From NCBI GenBank assembly GCA_028274465.1, contig CM051456.1, positions 88,770,753-88,834,752 of the forward strand: DNA of 64,000 nt, given 5' to 3'. Position 1 is the stretch's first letter. Each line of letters opens with the position of its first letter. Of the stretch, positions 20,660 to 30,502 are shown piece after piece. The stretch comes from Plantago ovata (Eukaryota; Streptophyta; Magnoliopsida; Lamiales; Plantaginaceae). Under the pieces are notes generated by a model, which was not told the origin of the DNA, did not search any database, and saw only the letters and a program-made list of their open reading frames with translations. The position numbers and the translations under genes were made by a program.

Positions 20660-21415
20660 TGTTGATAAGGAAAATATGTCTACGCTCTTACCCGAACCGA
20701 ATAATATAGAGCGTCGGAGCAGGCGAACCAAGCAAGTAGAAAGATGCGAATTAATGTCTGTATTTCACCATCGCGTGTTCCGCATCACGAAGAATTCCGC
20801 ATCACCAGGCTAATGAAAGTTGGTCAAGATCGAATGTTCACACGGAAGATTCGATGGTGCGGATCGGACTATGGAAAAGTGTAGAACGCGTTAAGGGAGT
20901 CTACATCAGGTTAAATTATCCTTACATAATGTTATTCCGTACCACTGTCTCTACTTCACTTGTATGGTTGAAAGTCATAACAGGGAACATGACCAAGGGA
21001 ACGAATCAAGGAGTCAGAGTGCGCTGACACAAAGGACTAGAAGTATCAGGAAAGTACACTCGGGTGGGCCTGGGCCAAGCCCATAAATATCACTAGATGG
21101 GCCAATACAACCATGTGGATGAATAAGAAGACGACACATGGCGCAAGAGGATTGGACCGACTTAGAATTGACCAATACCTATAAAAGGGCACCAATTTCA
21201 AGATCAAAGTAAGCAATCTCATTTATTTACATTAATTGCATTCTGACAAGGAGAGTCTTCAGCTCCCTTCAAGTAAAGTCTCATTCCGGTTTGACTTAGG
21301 CAAACCGGTATAACGCCACTCCACACGTGCATTTGGACAATCATAGGTACGGAAGAAGTTAAAGCGTGAGGTACTGAGGATCCAAAGAGCACTCGAGGAA
21401 GCTATTGTTTTGGGA
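20660..21415 (+). repeat. 5' LTR of the Tat element
   Basis: It matches 35140-35904. Differences include an 11-base insertion near the end of the 3' LTR (GGTTTAGTATT region). No clear primer-binding site can be read directly after it. Confidence 0.85.
21180..21187 (+). promoter_or_regulatory. TATA box of the Tat LTR promoter
   Basis: TATAAAAGGGC follows CCAATACC at the expected place in the LTR. The 3' LTR has the same box at 35660-35667. Confidence 0.75.
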
Positions 21416-21417
21416 CT

Positions 21418-22362
21418 ATGGTGAAGGGTTACCAGGACTCCACTGGACGAAAGATGGTAGGGCATAACTATGCAACTAGGAATAGAAGCACGAATAGTTT
21501 GTCAGCCAGAGGAAGGGGTAGACCCCCAACAAGGGGAAGGGGAGTAGGAGGAAGAGGAAGAGGTACTGGTGGAGTCAATAGAAATTTAAATGTAGGAGAA
21601 GTAAATTCGTACCATGAAGGAGGAACAGCAAGTTACTCAACAACCTATTCAGTAGTCAACGAACAGGAGAGAGAGAGAAGATTGGCACTACAAAGGGCAG
21701 AGGTGACTAACTTGGAACATCGTAGAAGAGTAGCTCAAGAGGAACTGAGGCAATTAGAAGACGCCAGGAGAAATGTTGAGCAGGATGATTTGGCGAGAAA
21801 CAATGGGCCCATGGTAGACAGACAGAATGAACCCGCTATAAGGGTGGAAGAGACGGCACCTGATAGAGCAATACAAGGAACACAAGCGTTGAACCCTCAA
21901 GCACCACCATTTTTTCCAAGCTTAGCTAGAGGAGTTGCAACAATTTCCGCACCTGCTCCAACCCCTCAGATACAAGAGAGGAACTTTTTGTTACCAAACG
22001 GCCATGTGTTGGATAACAACGCACTTTTTGGAATAACAAATGAGCAACTTAGCCGTCTTCATGAGTTATTCCAGTTTGAGTTGGGAGGCAGAGAGGGAGT
22101 GCCAACGAGCTTGATGGGACCAACTACAACACAGGGTAACATCCGTCATGTTAATCCTCAAGTCCCAACGCGACCATTGAACTTGGATATGGTAGTCACC
22201 ACGAGTAGACCAGTTCAAGATAGGATGACCTTTCCATGGGAGACGACGACGATGAATGACCGAGTCGGGGAATCCTCGAGACCGGATGACCTGAGACAAG
22301 TGTTGCAAAGAAGAGCTGGGGCCTTGGAAGGGGAAGCGAGAACACCACATTCAATGGGGTAA
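21418..22362 (+). CDS. Tat Gag, N-terminal part
   Basis: The frame starts MVKGYQDSTG and is rich in Arg/Gly (RGRGRPPTRGRGVGGRGRG, residues about 30-50). An R/E/Q coiled coil follows (about 80-120), then a proline-rich linker. It ends at TAA (22360-22362), and the rest of Gag continues in another frame from about 22365, so a small indel probably split one Gag frame here. RG-rich N-termini are plausible RNA-binding parts. Confidence 0.7.
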   Translation: MVKGYQDSTGRKMVGHNYATRNRSTNSLSARGRGRPPTRGRGVGGRGRGTGGVNRNLNVGEVNSYHEGGTASYSTTYSVVNEQERERRLALQRAEVTNLEHRRRVAQEELRQLEDARRNVEQDDLARNNGPMVDRQNEPAIRVEETAPDRAIQGTQALNPQAPPFFPSLARGVATISAPAPTPQIQERNFLLPNGHVLDNNALFGITNEQLSRLHELFQFELGGREGVPTSLMGPTTTQGNIRHVNPQVPTRPLNLDMVVTTSRPVQDRMTFPWETTTMNDRVGESSRPDDLRQVLQRRAGALEGEARTPHSMG

Positions 22363-22364
22363 AC

Positions 22365-23729
22365 GTGATAAGGCCCACTGTCGCACAAGATGCAATAGTA
22401 ACTTCAGCTCAAAGGTCAAGAGATCAGGCTCAAAATAAGCAGGCGAGAGCAGAGCAGTTAACTCAGGAAGAGGATAAACCATGGACACAAGAGGAGTTAT
22501 CAAGGGAACACAGAAAACTTATGAAAAAGATGACAACCTTGAGCAAACAAATTGCGACTAAAGAAAAGGACAAAGTGCAAATCAAGAACCCACTGAGTTT
22601 GGATATTCGAAAAGAGCAAAAGAAGCCTGACACGACCATACCTTCATTAGAGCAGTATTATGGAAAATCATGTCCATATGGATTTATTAGCAGATTTGAG
22701 AGTAGGATGGAGGCATATGGACACAATGAGAACATGTGTGCTCTAACATTTCCAACTACACTCTTTGATGACGCTATGGATTGGTGGGGACAATTAGCGC
22801 ATGGGTCCATCAAGAGTTATGAACAACTTAAGAGTGAGTTTGTTCATAAGTTTGACAGAATGAGGAAAGTGAAGAAACCATATACCGACCTCAAGAAAGT
22901 TATACAAGATCCACAAGAGAATGTACGACACTTAATTGTGAGATTTAATGAGATAGCCATGGAAGTGGAACCCCACAGTGTGAAGCAGAGAGCAACCTAC
23001 TTGTATGAAAATACAACCAACCAAAGATTGCGCGACATGATAGCAATGAATGGCCAGAACCTTGAGACGGGTGAAGACTTTGATGAATTGTGCACAAGTT
23101 TCAAAAGATCCGAAGATTTCCGTGACAATGCACAAATAAGAGCAGGGTATAAGAAAGATAAAGAGTCGGTCAAGCAAAACGTGACACAAAAAAATCAAAG
23201 GCAAGAACAAAGAGGTGGGCAAAACCATGCTGGATATTTCAAAAGAGAAAAGACACCTCCAAGAAGGTACGCCAATTACACAGCGTTAAACAGACCAAGA
23301 TCCGACATCTTCGCATCTATTGTAGAACAGAAGCTGAGTGTAAAGTGGCCAAAGCCATTAGTCACAAATGACCGGACTAAGGATTCAAAGTTGTATTGCA
23401 AGTTCCATCACGGAAGGGGTCATGACACTGATGATTGCATGCAATTGAAAACCGAGATAGAGGACCTGATTAGAGCGGGGTACTTGAGAAACTGTCAACT
23501 CAGGGATGATCCATCAAGGCATAACAGGAGAGATAAACAAAGGGAAGAACGAAGGAAGGAAGATAGAGGAGGAAGGCAACACCAAGATGAAGGACGAAGA
23601 AGCAGAGAGAGGAGTTGTCAGAGGAGAACAAAAGATCGACGATGTGATGAAGAAGAAGACGATGATAATCTACCTCGTCTTGGGATAATCACCATTTCAG
23701 GAGAACCAGCTGGAGGAGATACAAGGTAG
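22365..23729 (+). CDS. Tat Gag, capsid and zinc-finger part
   Basis: It contains the Retrotrans_gag core (SLEQYYGKSCPYGFISRFES, then MDWWGQLAHGSIKSYEQL, FVHKFDRMRK and VRHLIVRFNEIA at about residues 90-200). A Tat-type zinc-binding stretch YCKFHHGRGHDTDDC lies at about 345-360, followed by a highly basic tail of R/E/K/D repeats. The frame closes with TAG (23727-23729), after which the same frame stays open into the protease. There is no ATG at its start; it would need to be expressed as a continuation of the N-terminal part. Confidence 0.8.
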   Translation: MIRPTVAQDAIVTSAQRSRDQAQNKQARAEQLTQEEDKPWTQEELSREHRKLMKKMTTLSKQIATKEKDKVQIKNPLSLDIRKEQKKPDTTIPSLEQYYGKSCPYGFISRFESRMEAYGHNENMCALTFPTTLFDDAMDWWGQLAHGSIKSYEQLKSEFVHKFDRMRKVKKPYTDLKKVIQDPQENVRHLIVRFNEIAMEVEPHSVKQRATYLYENTTNQRLRDMIAMNGQNLETGEDFDELCTSFKRSEDFRDNAQIRAGYKKDKESVKQNVTQKNQRQEQRGGQNHAGYFKREKTPPRRYANYTALNRPRSDIFASIVEQKLSVKWPKPLVTNDRTKDSKLYCKFHHGRGHDTDDCMQLKTEIEDLIRAGYLRNCQLRDDPSRHNRRDKQREERRKEDRGGRQHQDEGRRSRERSCQRRTKDRRCDEEEDDDNLPRLGIITISGEPAGGDTR

Positions 23730-25613
23730 GCAAGAGAAACAACAGATGGATACCTTAGAGAATGGGCCGATGCTTATGGGGATCCAGCTGCGAAAGGAGC
23801 AAGAGGAGACCCTATAATCTTTGACGATAGTGAAATACCAAGGAAGAATCCTTGTAAAGGAGGAACTGAAGAACCAGATGTCCCTTTGGTGATTTCAGCG
23901 GATATAGCGGCATTCATAGTAAGGAAAGTGCTAGTTGATACAGGAAGCTCAGTGAATGTTATCATGCTAACGACATTGAAGAGGATGAGAATCGACCTAA
24001 CGGAGATGGAAAAGGTAGGGAGCTCGCTAGTTGGTTTTGGAGGAGATCAGATTTATCCTTTGGGAAGAGTATACTTGAAAGTTTCCTTAGGTAAAAAACC
24101 TCAAAGGGTAACCAAGTACTTTCCATTTTTGGTAGTGGATATTGAATTTTCTTACCAAGTGGTGTTGGGAAGACCAACATTGAAGGTTTTTCAAGACGTT
24201 GCATCTACTCTTCACAACAGAGTGAAATTCCAAACACCAGCTGGAGTAGGACAAGAAGTGGGAAATATCATAGAAGCATGGGAATGTTACACTCTGTCAG
24301 GAAGAAGAAGCTCAGTACCACAAGAGGAATGGAAAAGTCGGAGGGCGATGGATAAAAGGGAAATGTACTCCATCAAGGAATCTCCCACAAAGAGGCGAAA
24401 GGTAAGTCCGTCACTTACAAAAAGCCAGAGGAAAGCAAAAGCTCAGAAAGCTCAAGAAGAAATGCCAAAAAAGGAGATACAACCTGAAGAATACAAGGTT
24501 ATTCCGGAAGAACCGAGTGCACCAACTCCGAAAAAGAGGTCCCTACAGCAAAACAAGATTCAACCTAGGGAAACAGTCAGGGAAGTACAAATTGTTGATG
24601 GAGATCCTGAAAAAGTGACAAGGATTGGAACTGAAATGGAATGGGAGGTGGAGATAAAATTAATATCATGTCTAAAAGAAAATGCGGATGTATTCGCATG
24701 GAGCACCAATGACTTGATAGGAATTGACCCATCCATTGCCGTCCACAAGTTGAACATGGACCCAAAGATAACTCATATAAGGCAGAAAAGGACAAATTTT
24801 GGGCCTGAACAAGAAGCGATAATCGCAGCAGAAGTCGAAAGATTGTTGAAGGCAGGACATATTGAAGAGGTAAGATATTCTAACTGGGTATGCAATGTCG
24901 TCTTGGTGGAGAAACCAGGAACGGGGAAATGGAGAATGTGCAACAACTTTACCCGCCTCAACAAATTATGTCCTAACGATCCTTACCCGTTGCCGAGGAT
25001 AGATCAACTGGTTGATTCAACTGCTGGATGTGCTTTGCTAAGTTTTATGGACGCATACCAGAGTTTTTACCAAATAAAGATGGCCAAAGAAGATATACCG
25101 AAGACGACCTTCTTTGCAGCTGGAGGAGTATACTGTTTCAAAGTAATGCCTTTTGGATTAAAGAATGCAGAAGCTACTTACCAAAGGCTCGTTAACTTGA
25201 TGTTCAAGGAAGAACTGGGAAAGACAATGGAAGTGTATGTGGATGTCATGCTCGTCAAAAGAAAGACAGAAGTTGATCATATTGCTCACCTAAACAAGTG
25301 CTTTTCCATATTGAGGAAATACGGAATGAAGCTGAATCCAACAAAATGCACTTTTGGTGTAAAAGGAGGCAAGTTTCTTGGATACATGGTCACGGAAAGG
25401 GGGATAGAAGCAAATCCAGAGAAAATACGGGCGATACAGGACCTTCCTCATCCAAGAACACACAATGAGGTACATCAGTTAGTAGGAAAGGTCATTGCAC
25501 TGAGTCGTTTCATCTCAAGGTCGGCAGAAAAGAATCTTCCTTTTTTCAAGATACTAAGGAAACCTGAGAAAGAGAAAAAGAAGAATGAAAATTTTGTGTG
25601 GGATGATGAGTGA
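23730..25613 (+). pseudogene. Tat protease and reverse transcriptase (Pol, part 1)
   Basis: It continues in the Gag frame after the TAG. The protease active site VLVDTGSSVNVI is at about 23931-23966, with ILGRPTL-type VVLGRPTLK downstream. The RT carries KWRMCNNFTRLNKLCPNDPY, FMDAYQSFYQIKM and CFKVMPFGLKNA (finger and palm motifs). The catalytic YVDD motif reads YVDVMLV, losing one of the two metal-binding Asp. The frame ends with TGA at 25611-25613, inside a conserved segment (VWDDE then KQALEDLK), a clear nonsense mutation. Confidence 0.85.
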
Positions 25614-26516
25614 AAGCAAGCATTGGAAGATCTTAAGAGTTACCTGCAATCACCGCCGTTACTAGCAAAACCATTGGAAGGAGAGCCACTTTACTTATAC
25701 TTGGCCTACACGTATGAAGCGATAAGTTCAGTTTTGGTAAGGATACAAGGTGGTGAATGTTTGCCTATGTACTACGTCAGTAAGGCACTAGCGGCAGCAG
25801 AGACAAGATACTTGGATATGGAGAAATTAGCATATGCCCTACTCCATACCACGAGAAAGCTGAAACCATATTTTCGAGCTCACAAGGTCATTGTACTTAC
25901 GCACGAACCATTGAAGCAAGTGTTAGGAAGACCAGAGCATTCAGGAAGACTAGCCAAGTGGGCCATTGAGATAAGTGAGCATGACATAGATTTCCAAGCT
26001 CCGTCAGCGAAGAAAGCACAAGTCATTGCAGATTTTATAGTAGAGTTCCCAAGTAGACCACAACACGTTGTTACAGAAGAAGAAGAAAGCAAAGAGGCAT
26101 TTGTCATGTCTTTAGTGGAAAAACATACAAACAACCAAGAAATGGAAGGAGGAGAAGAGGTTGTAAAAGAAAAAGGGCAGAGTCAAAAGCAAGTAGATAA
26201 AGAATACTGGGAGATGAGGGTAGATGGGTCTTCTTTAGCAACCATTGGAGGAGAAGGAGTGTATCTGGTTGGACCAAGAGGAGCAGAGCTGGAGTTTGCT
26301 ATTACACTTCCTTTCAAAGTTACAAACAATGAGGCAAAATATGAAGCTCTTCTGAATGGGATAAAAATAGCAAAGGATTTGGGAGTAGAATATTTGGAAG
26401 CTTACACAGATTCACAACTAGTGGAATATCAATTTAGGGGACAATTCGAGGCGACATACCCAAGTATGAGAAGTTATCTAAACTTCTTGAAAGAGGAAGT
26501 AGAAGAGTTTAAATAA
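25614..26516 (+). pseudogene. Tat RNase H pair (Pol, part 2)
   Basis: The same frame resumes after the TGA. The first RNase H-like module is RT-linked (YVSKALAAAETRYLDMEKLAYAL, then VIVLTHEPLKQVLGRPE), with DFIVEF. The second, archaeal-type RNase H shows EMRVDGSS (Asp), TNNEAKYEALLNGIK (Glu) and AYTDSQL (Asp), so its catalytic residues are present. A TAA at 26514-26516 interrupts it before RENDRADVLAK, which lies in the next piece. Confidence 0.85.
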
Positions 26517-27913
26517 TTCCACTTAAAATTGATCCCACGAAGAGAGAATGATAGAGCCGATGTGTTAGCCAAATATGCATTTACTTCTGTAGCTGTCGAC
26601 ACAAGGAGAATAGTGTTGATGGAGCAAGCAAAGCCATCCGTCACGGAAGAAGAATTGAAAGTCCTTACTATTGTGCAAGATGAAGGTTGGATGAAGGACT
26701 TAAGGAGATATCTCGTAGAAGGGAAACTTCCCGAGGATAAGACACAAGCAAGAAGAATAACAAGCAGATCCCTCAGATACTTGATGATTGGTGAAGATTT
26801 ATACAGAAGATCATTTACGGGGATGCATTTGAGATGCTTGGCGGCAAATGAAGCAAAACAAGTTTTAGCTGAAGTTCATGAAGGAAGTTGCGGAAATCAT
26901 TCCAGTGGAAGATCGTTGGCACAGAAAGTATTGAGGCAAGGATATTATTGGCCAGGAATAGTGGGAGATGCTACTAACTATGCGAAATCATGCACAGAGT
27001 GCCAGAAGTATGCGAAACAAAGCAACAAACCTGCAACGGAATTGAGACCTACAAACATCACATGCCCATCCGACAGGTGGGGCATTGATATAGTAGGGCC
27101 GTTTCCAAAAGGGACAGGGCAAAATAATTTTTGATAGTGGTCGTGGATTACTTTTCTAAATGGGCTGAGGCAGAAGCAGTATCAGCAATCTCGGAAAACA
27201 AAGTGCTTGATTTCATCTGGAAGAATATAGTGTGTAGGTTTGGGCTTCCAAGAGTGATAGTCTCAGATAATGGAACACAATTTTCTGGAAAAAAGCTCAA
27301 AGCATGGTGCCAAAAGATGAAGATAGAGCAAAGATTCACATCCGTATACTACCCACCATCCAATGGACAAGTTGAGAGAACCAACATGACCCTGGTCGAG
27401 TTAATTGAAAAGAGGCTAAAAGCTTGCCAAGGGGATTGGGTAGATGAATTAGATGGAGTGTTATGGGTCTACAGGACAACCTCAAAAACTTCAACTCAAG
27501 AAACTCCATTTCATCTGGTTTATGGTTCAGAGGCAGTAATCCCAGCAGAGATGGTAGTGGAAACGCTAAGGATCCAGGGTTACGAGCCAGGGGACAACCA
27601 TGATGCACGAATGTTGGACCTCGAGATGCTAGAAGAAGAAAGGAGCACAGCTTTAGCCAGAATCTTGAACTATGAAGCTCGAGTAGCAAGAAGCTATAAC
27701 AGAAATGTGAAGACAAGAGAGTTGCAAGTAGGTGATCTAGTGCTAAGGAGGGCTACGCAACAAGATGGAGTCGGAAAATTGGAGCCAAAGTGGGTAGGCC
27801 CGTATAAAATCACCAAAGTCAAAGCCAATGGAAGCTATGAACTAGCTGATGAGGACAACAAGGATTGGAAGAGGCCGTGGAATATTAAAAATCTCAGGAA
27901 ATTCTACACCTGA
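26517..27913 (+). pseudogene. Tat integrase (Pol, part 3)
   Basis: It begins with the RNase H end (PRRENDRADVLAKYA). Next is the HHCC zinc domain (HEGSCGNHSSGRSLAQKVLR and CTECQKYA), then the DDE core: WGIDIVGPF (D), VSDNGTQFSG (D) and PPSNGQVERTN (E). The C-terminal part contains GDLVLRRATQ and KWVGPYKITKV. A frameshift at about 27128 (short T run after AAAATAA) separates GTGQNNF from LIVVVDYFSKW. The order and spacing are normal for Ty3/gypsy. Confidence 0.87.
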
Positions 27914-28344
27914 AAGAAAGCACTTGGAAGTGAAATAGGATGTTGAGGAACTTTTTTGTTATTTTGATTAGGAGGAAGTAGAAGTTTGCCTAGGATTTAG
28001 ATTTCGTTTGTTTACTCTTGAACTTTGTTGTTTAAACGTTCTCAATTGTAATGATTTCCGACAAATCTATTTTCAACTACTTTTGGATATGTTGTCTTGA
28101 AGAGATTTAGTATTTGATGTTGTTCTCGATTATGTATATGATGATGATTTCCAACAAATCTATAATCATAATGACTTGACAGAGAGAGAATTCAAAAAAG
28201 ACAACTAACGTAATATCCAAGAAAAACAAAGCTTGAAGAGGAAAAGATGAGAAAGAAGAAGTAAAGATAGAGCCCATGAAGGCCAATTAATGATGAAGAA
28301 AAAAAGCTGGAAAAGCCTAAAACGAAAGAAAGATAATCGGAGCT
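27914..28344 (+). other. Non-coding spacer after pol
   Basis: No gene is seen. CCGACAAATCTATTTTC and CCAACAAATCTATAATC are a loose direct repeat (28058 and 28150). Confidence 0.5.
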
Positions 28345-29350
28345 AAAAAGGAAAGTGATAAGAAGGAAAAAATCATTTTTTTCCACGATTGAAGTGATAC
28401 GGAAGGAACGAGGAGAGTTTTGTTCCTAGAAATCGTGATAAGGAAAAAATTATTTTTTCCACGATTGTAGTGATAAGGAAGGAACGAGGGGAGTTTTGTT
28501 CCCAGAAATCGTGATAAGGAAAAAATCATTTTTTCCACGATTGTAGTGATAAGGAAGGAACGGGGGGAGTTTTGTTCCCAGAAATCGTGATAAGGAAAAA
28601 ATCATTTTTTTTCCATGATTGTAGTGATAAGGAAGGAACGAGGGGAGTTTTGTTCCCAGGAATCGTGATAAGGAAAAAATCATTTTTTCCACGATTGTAG
28701 TGATAAGGAAGGAACGAGGGGAGTTTGGTTCCCAGGAATCGTGATAAGGAAAAAAATCATTTTTCCACGATTGTCGTGATAAGGAAGGAACGAGAGGGGC
28801 TTGTTCCCAGAAATCATGATAAGGAAAAAAATCATTTTTTCCACGTTTGTAGTGATAAGGAAGGAACGAGGGGAGTTTGGTTCCCAGGAATCGTGATAAG
28901 GAAAAAATCATTTTTCCACGATTGTCGTGATAAGGAAGGAACGAGAGGGGCTTGTTCCCAGAAAGTTGTGATAAGGAAGAAATCACTTTTATGACAAATG
29001 TCGTGATAAGGAAGAAAGGAAGAAATCACTTTTATGACAAATGTCATGATAAGGAGGAAGGAATGAGGATCACTTTTATGACAAATGTCGTGATAAGGAA
29101 GAAAGGAAGAAATCACTTTTATGACAAATGTCGTGATAAGGAGGAAGGAACGAGAGGGGCTTGTTTCCAGAAAGTTGTGATAAGGAAGAAATCACTTTTA
29201 TGACAAATGTAGTGATAAGGAGGAAGGAATGAGAGGAGCTCAGTTCACAGAAAGTCGTGATAAGGAAGAAATCATTTTTTTTCACGATTGTAGTGATAAG
29301 GAAGGAACGAGAGGTGGTTCCTTCCCAGAAAATTGTGATAAGGAAAAAAT
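28345..29350 (+). repeat. Tandem array 1 of the Tat element (about 78-bp units, then about 60-bp variants)
   Basis: A unit containing GTGATAAGGAAAAAATCA, then TTTTTCCACGATTGTAGTG, then AAGGAAGGAACGAGGGGAG and TTTTGTTCCCAGAAATCGTG repeats about eight times to 28970. A variant with ATCACTTTTATGACAAATGT repeats to about 29230, and the first type then returns. The shared core is GTGATAAGGA. Long open frames across it are by-products of the repeat. Confidence 0.93.
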
Positions 29351-29689
29351 TACGATTTCTTGAAGATATACGGAAAATTAATTTTGAAAACATCAAAATC
29401 TTGATGAAGGAGCAAACGAAACTTTTCCGGATCATAAATTGACCGTGTGTGGAAATTGTTGGAAGAGGAGGAGTTGGTCCGTGGCATGAAGCGCTAAAAG
29501 GCTGGAAATTACTCCCAAGGGGTTAAAGGATCTTTCCGGAACATGAAAAGCATAAATGTACGCATATGAGAAATTATGAATCGTCCGCACCACGAATTGC
29601 AAGAATGCTAAAAGTGACATTTTGCTTTAAAGAGAAATTTCAACGAAGGAGATACATACGAGGTATAAAAGGTCTCACAGATTACTTCC

Positions 29690-30190
29690 GTTGCAAGAAA
29701 AGGGGAGGAGAAGCTTTCATTACGGCAGCATCAGAAAAGATCTTGCTGCCGTGACAAGAAAAGATCTTGTTTTTGTCATATATGAAAAACAGGTTTCCGT
29801 ACGAGGCATACAAGATTTAAGAAATTGTTTCCGTCCCAAGAAAAGTGGAGAAGTTTTCATTACGGCGGCATCAGAAAAGATCTTGCTTCCGTGACAAAAA
29901 AAAAAGATCTTGTTTTCGTCATATATGAAAAACAGGTTTCCGTACGAGGCATACAAGATTTAAGAAATAATTTCCGTCACAAGAGTAGTGGAGAAGTTTT
30001 CATTACGGCGGCATCAGAAAAGATCTTGTTTCCGTGACAAGAATAGATCTTGTTTTCGTCATATATGAAAAACAGGTTTCCGTACGAAGCATACAAGATT
30101 TAAGAAATTGTTTCCATCCCAAGAAAAGTGGAGGAGAGGATTTTATTTCTGCAGCATCAGAAAAGATCTTGTTTCCGTGACAAGAAAAGA
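29690..30190 (+). repeat. Tandem array 2 of the Tat element (about 142-bp units, about 3.5 copies)
   Basis: Units start near 29728, 29869, 30012 and 30156 with CATCAGAAAAGATCTTG, followed by CGTCATATATGAAAAACAGG, TTTCCGTACGAGGCATACAA and AAAAGTGGAGAAGTTTTCAT. Confidence 0.92.
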
Positions 30191-30224
30191 TTATTTGAAA
30201 AACGAGTCTGTGACCGAGACATTA

Positions 30225-30425
30225 TTTAGCTTCCGTTGCACATTATTTAAGTATGAGGAGTTTGAGAAACATTCTACTTCATCATCAAAAGTCTCTAAGT
30301 ACAAATATTGGAAGAGTTGGATTCCGTTGCACATTATTTAAGTATGAGGAGTTTAGGAATCATTCTGCATTTAAGTATGAGGAGTTTAGGAATCATTCTG
30401 CTTCAGCATCAAAAGTTGTCACAAA
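30225..30425 (+). repeat. Tandem array 3 of the Tat element (short)
   Basis: The phrase TTCCGTTGCACATTATTTAA occurs at 30231 and 30321, and AAGTATGAGGAGTTTAGGAA at 30341 and 30370. Copy number is low and imperfect. Confidence 0.75.
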
Positions 30426-30502
30426 TAAATGTTATCGCTTAGTACAGGAAAATCAAATGTTAACATTTAGTACACATACACCGGGGCATACCCCTGATTA
30501 GT

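Noticed and set aside
21416..21440. TGGTGAAGGGTTACCAGG as a primer-binding site of the Tat element
   Set aside because: I cannot match it to the 3' end of a known plant tRNA, and it overlaps the gag start, so I leave the primer site unassigned.
28317..29203. Long frames on both strands with repeated SFLPYHDN or GTRGVWFPG phrases
   Set aside because: They follow the period of tandem array 1 and are not conserved proteins.
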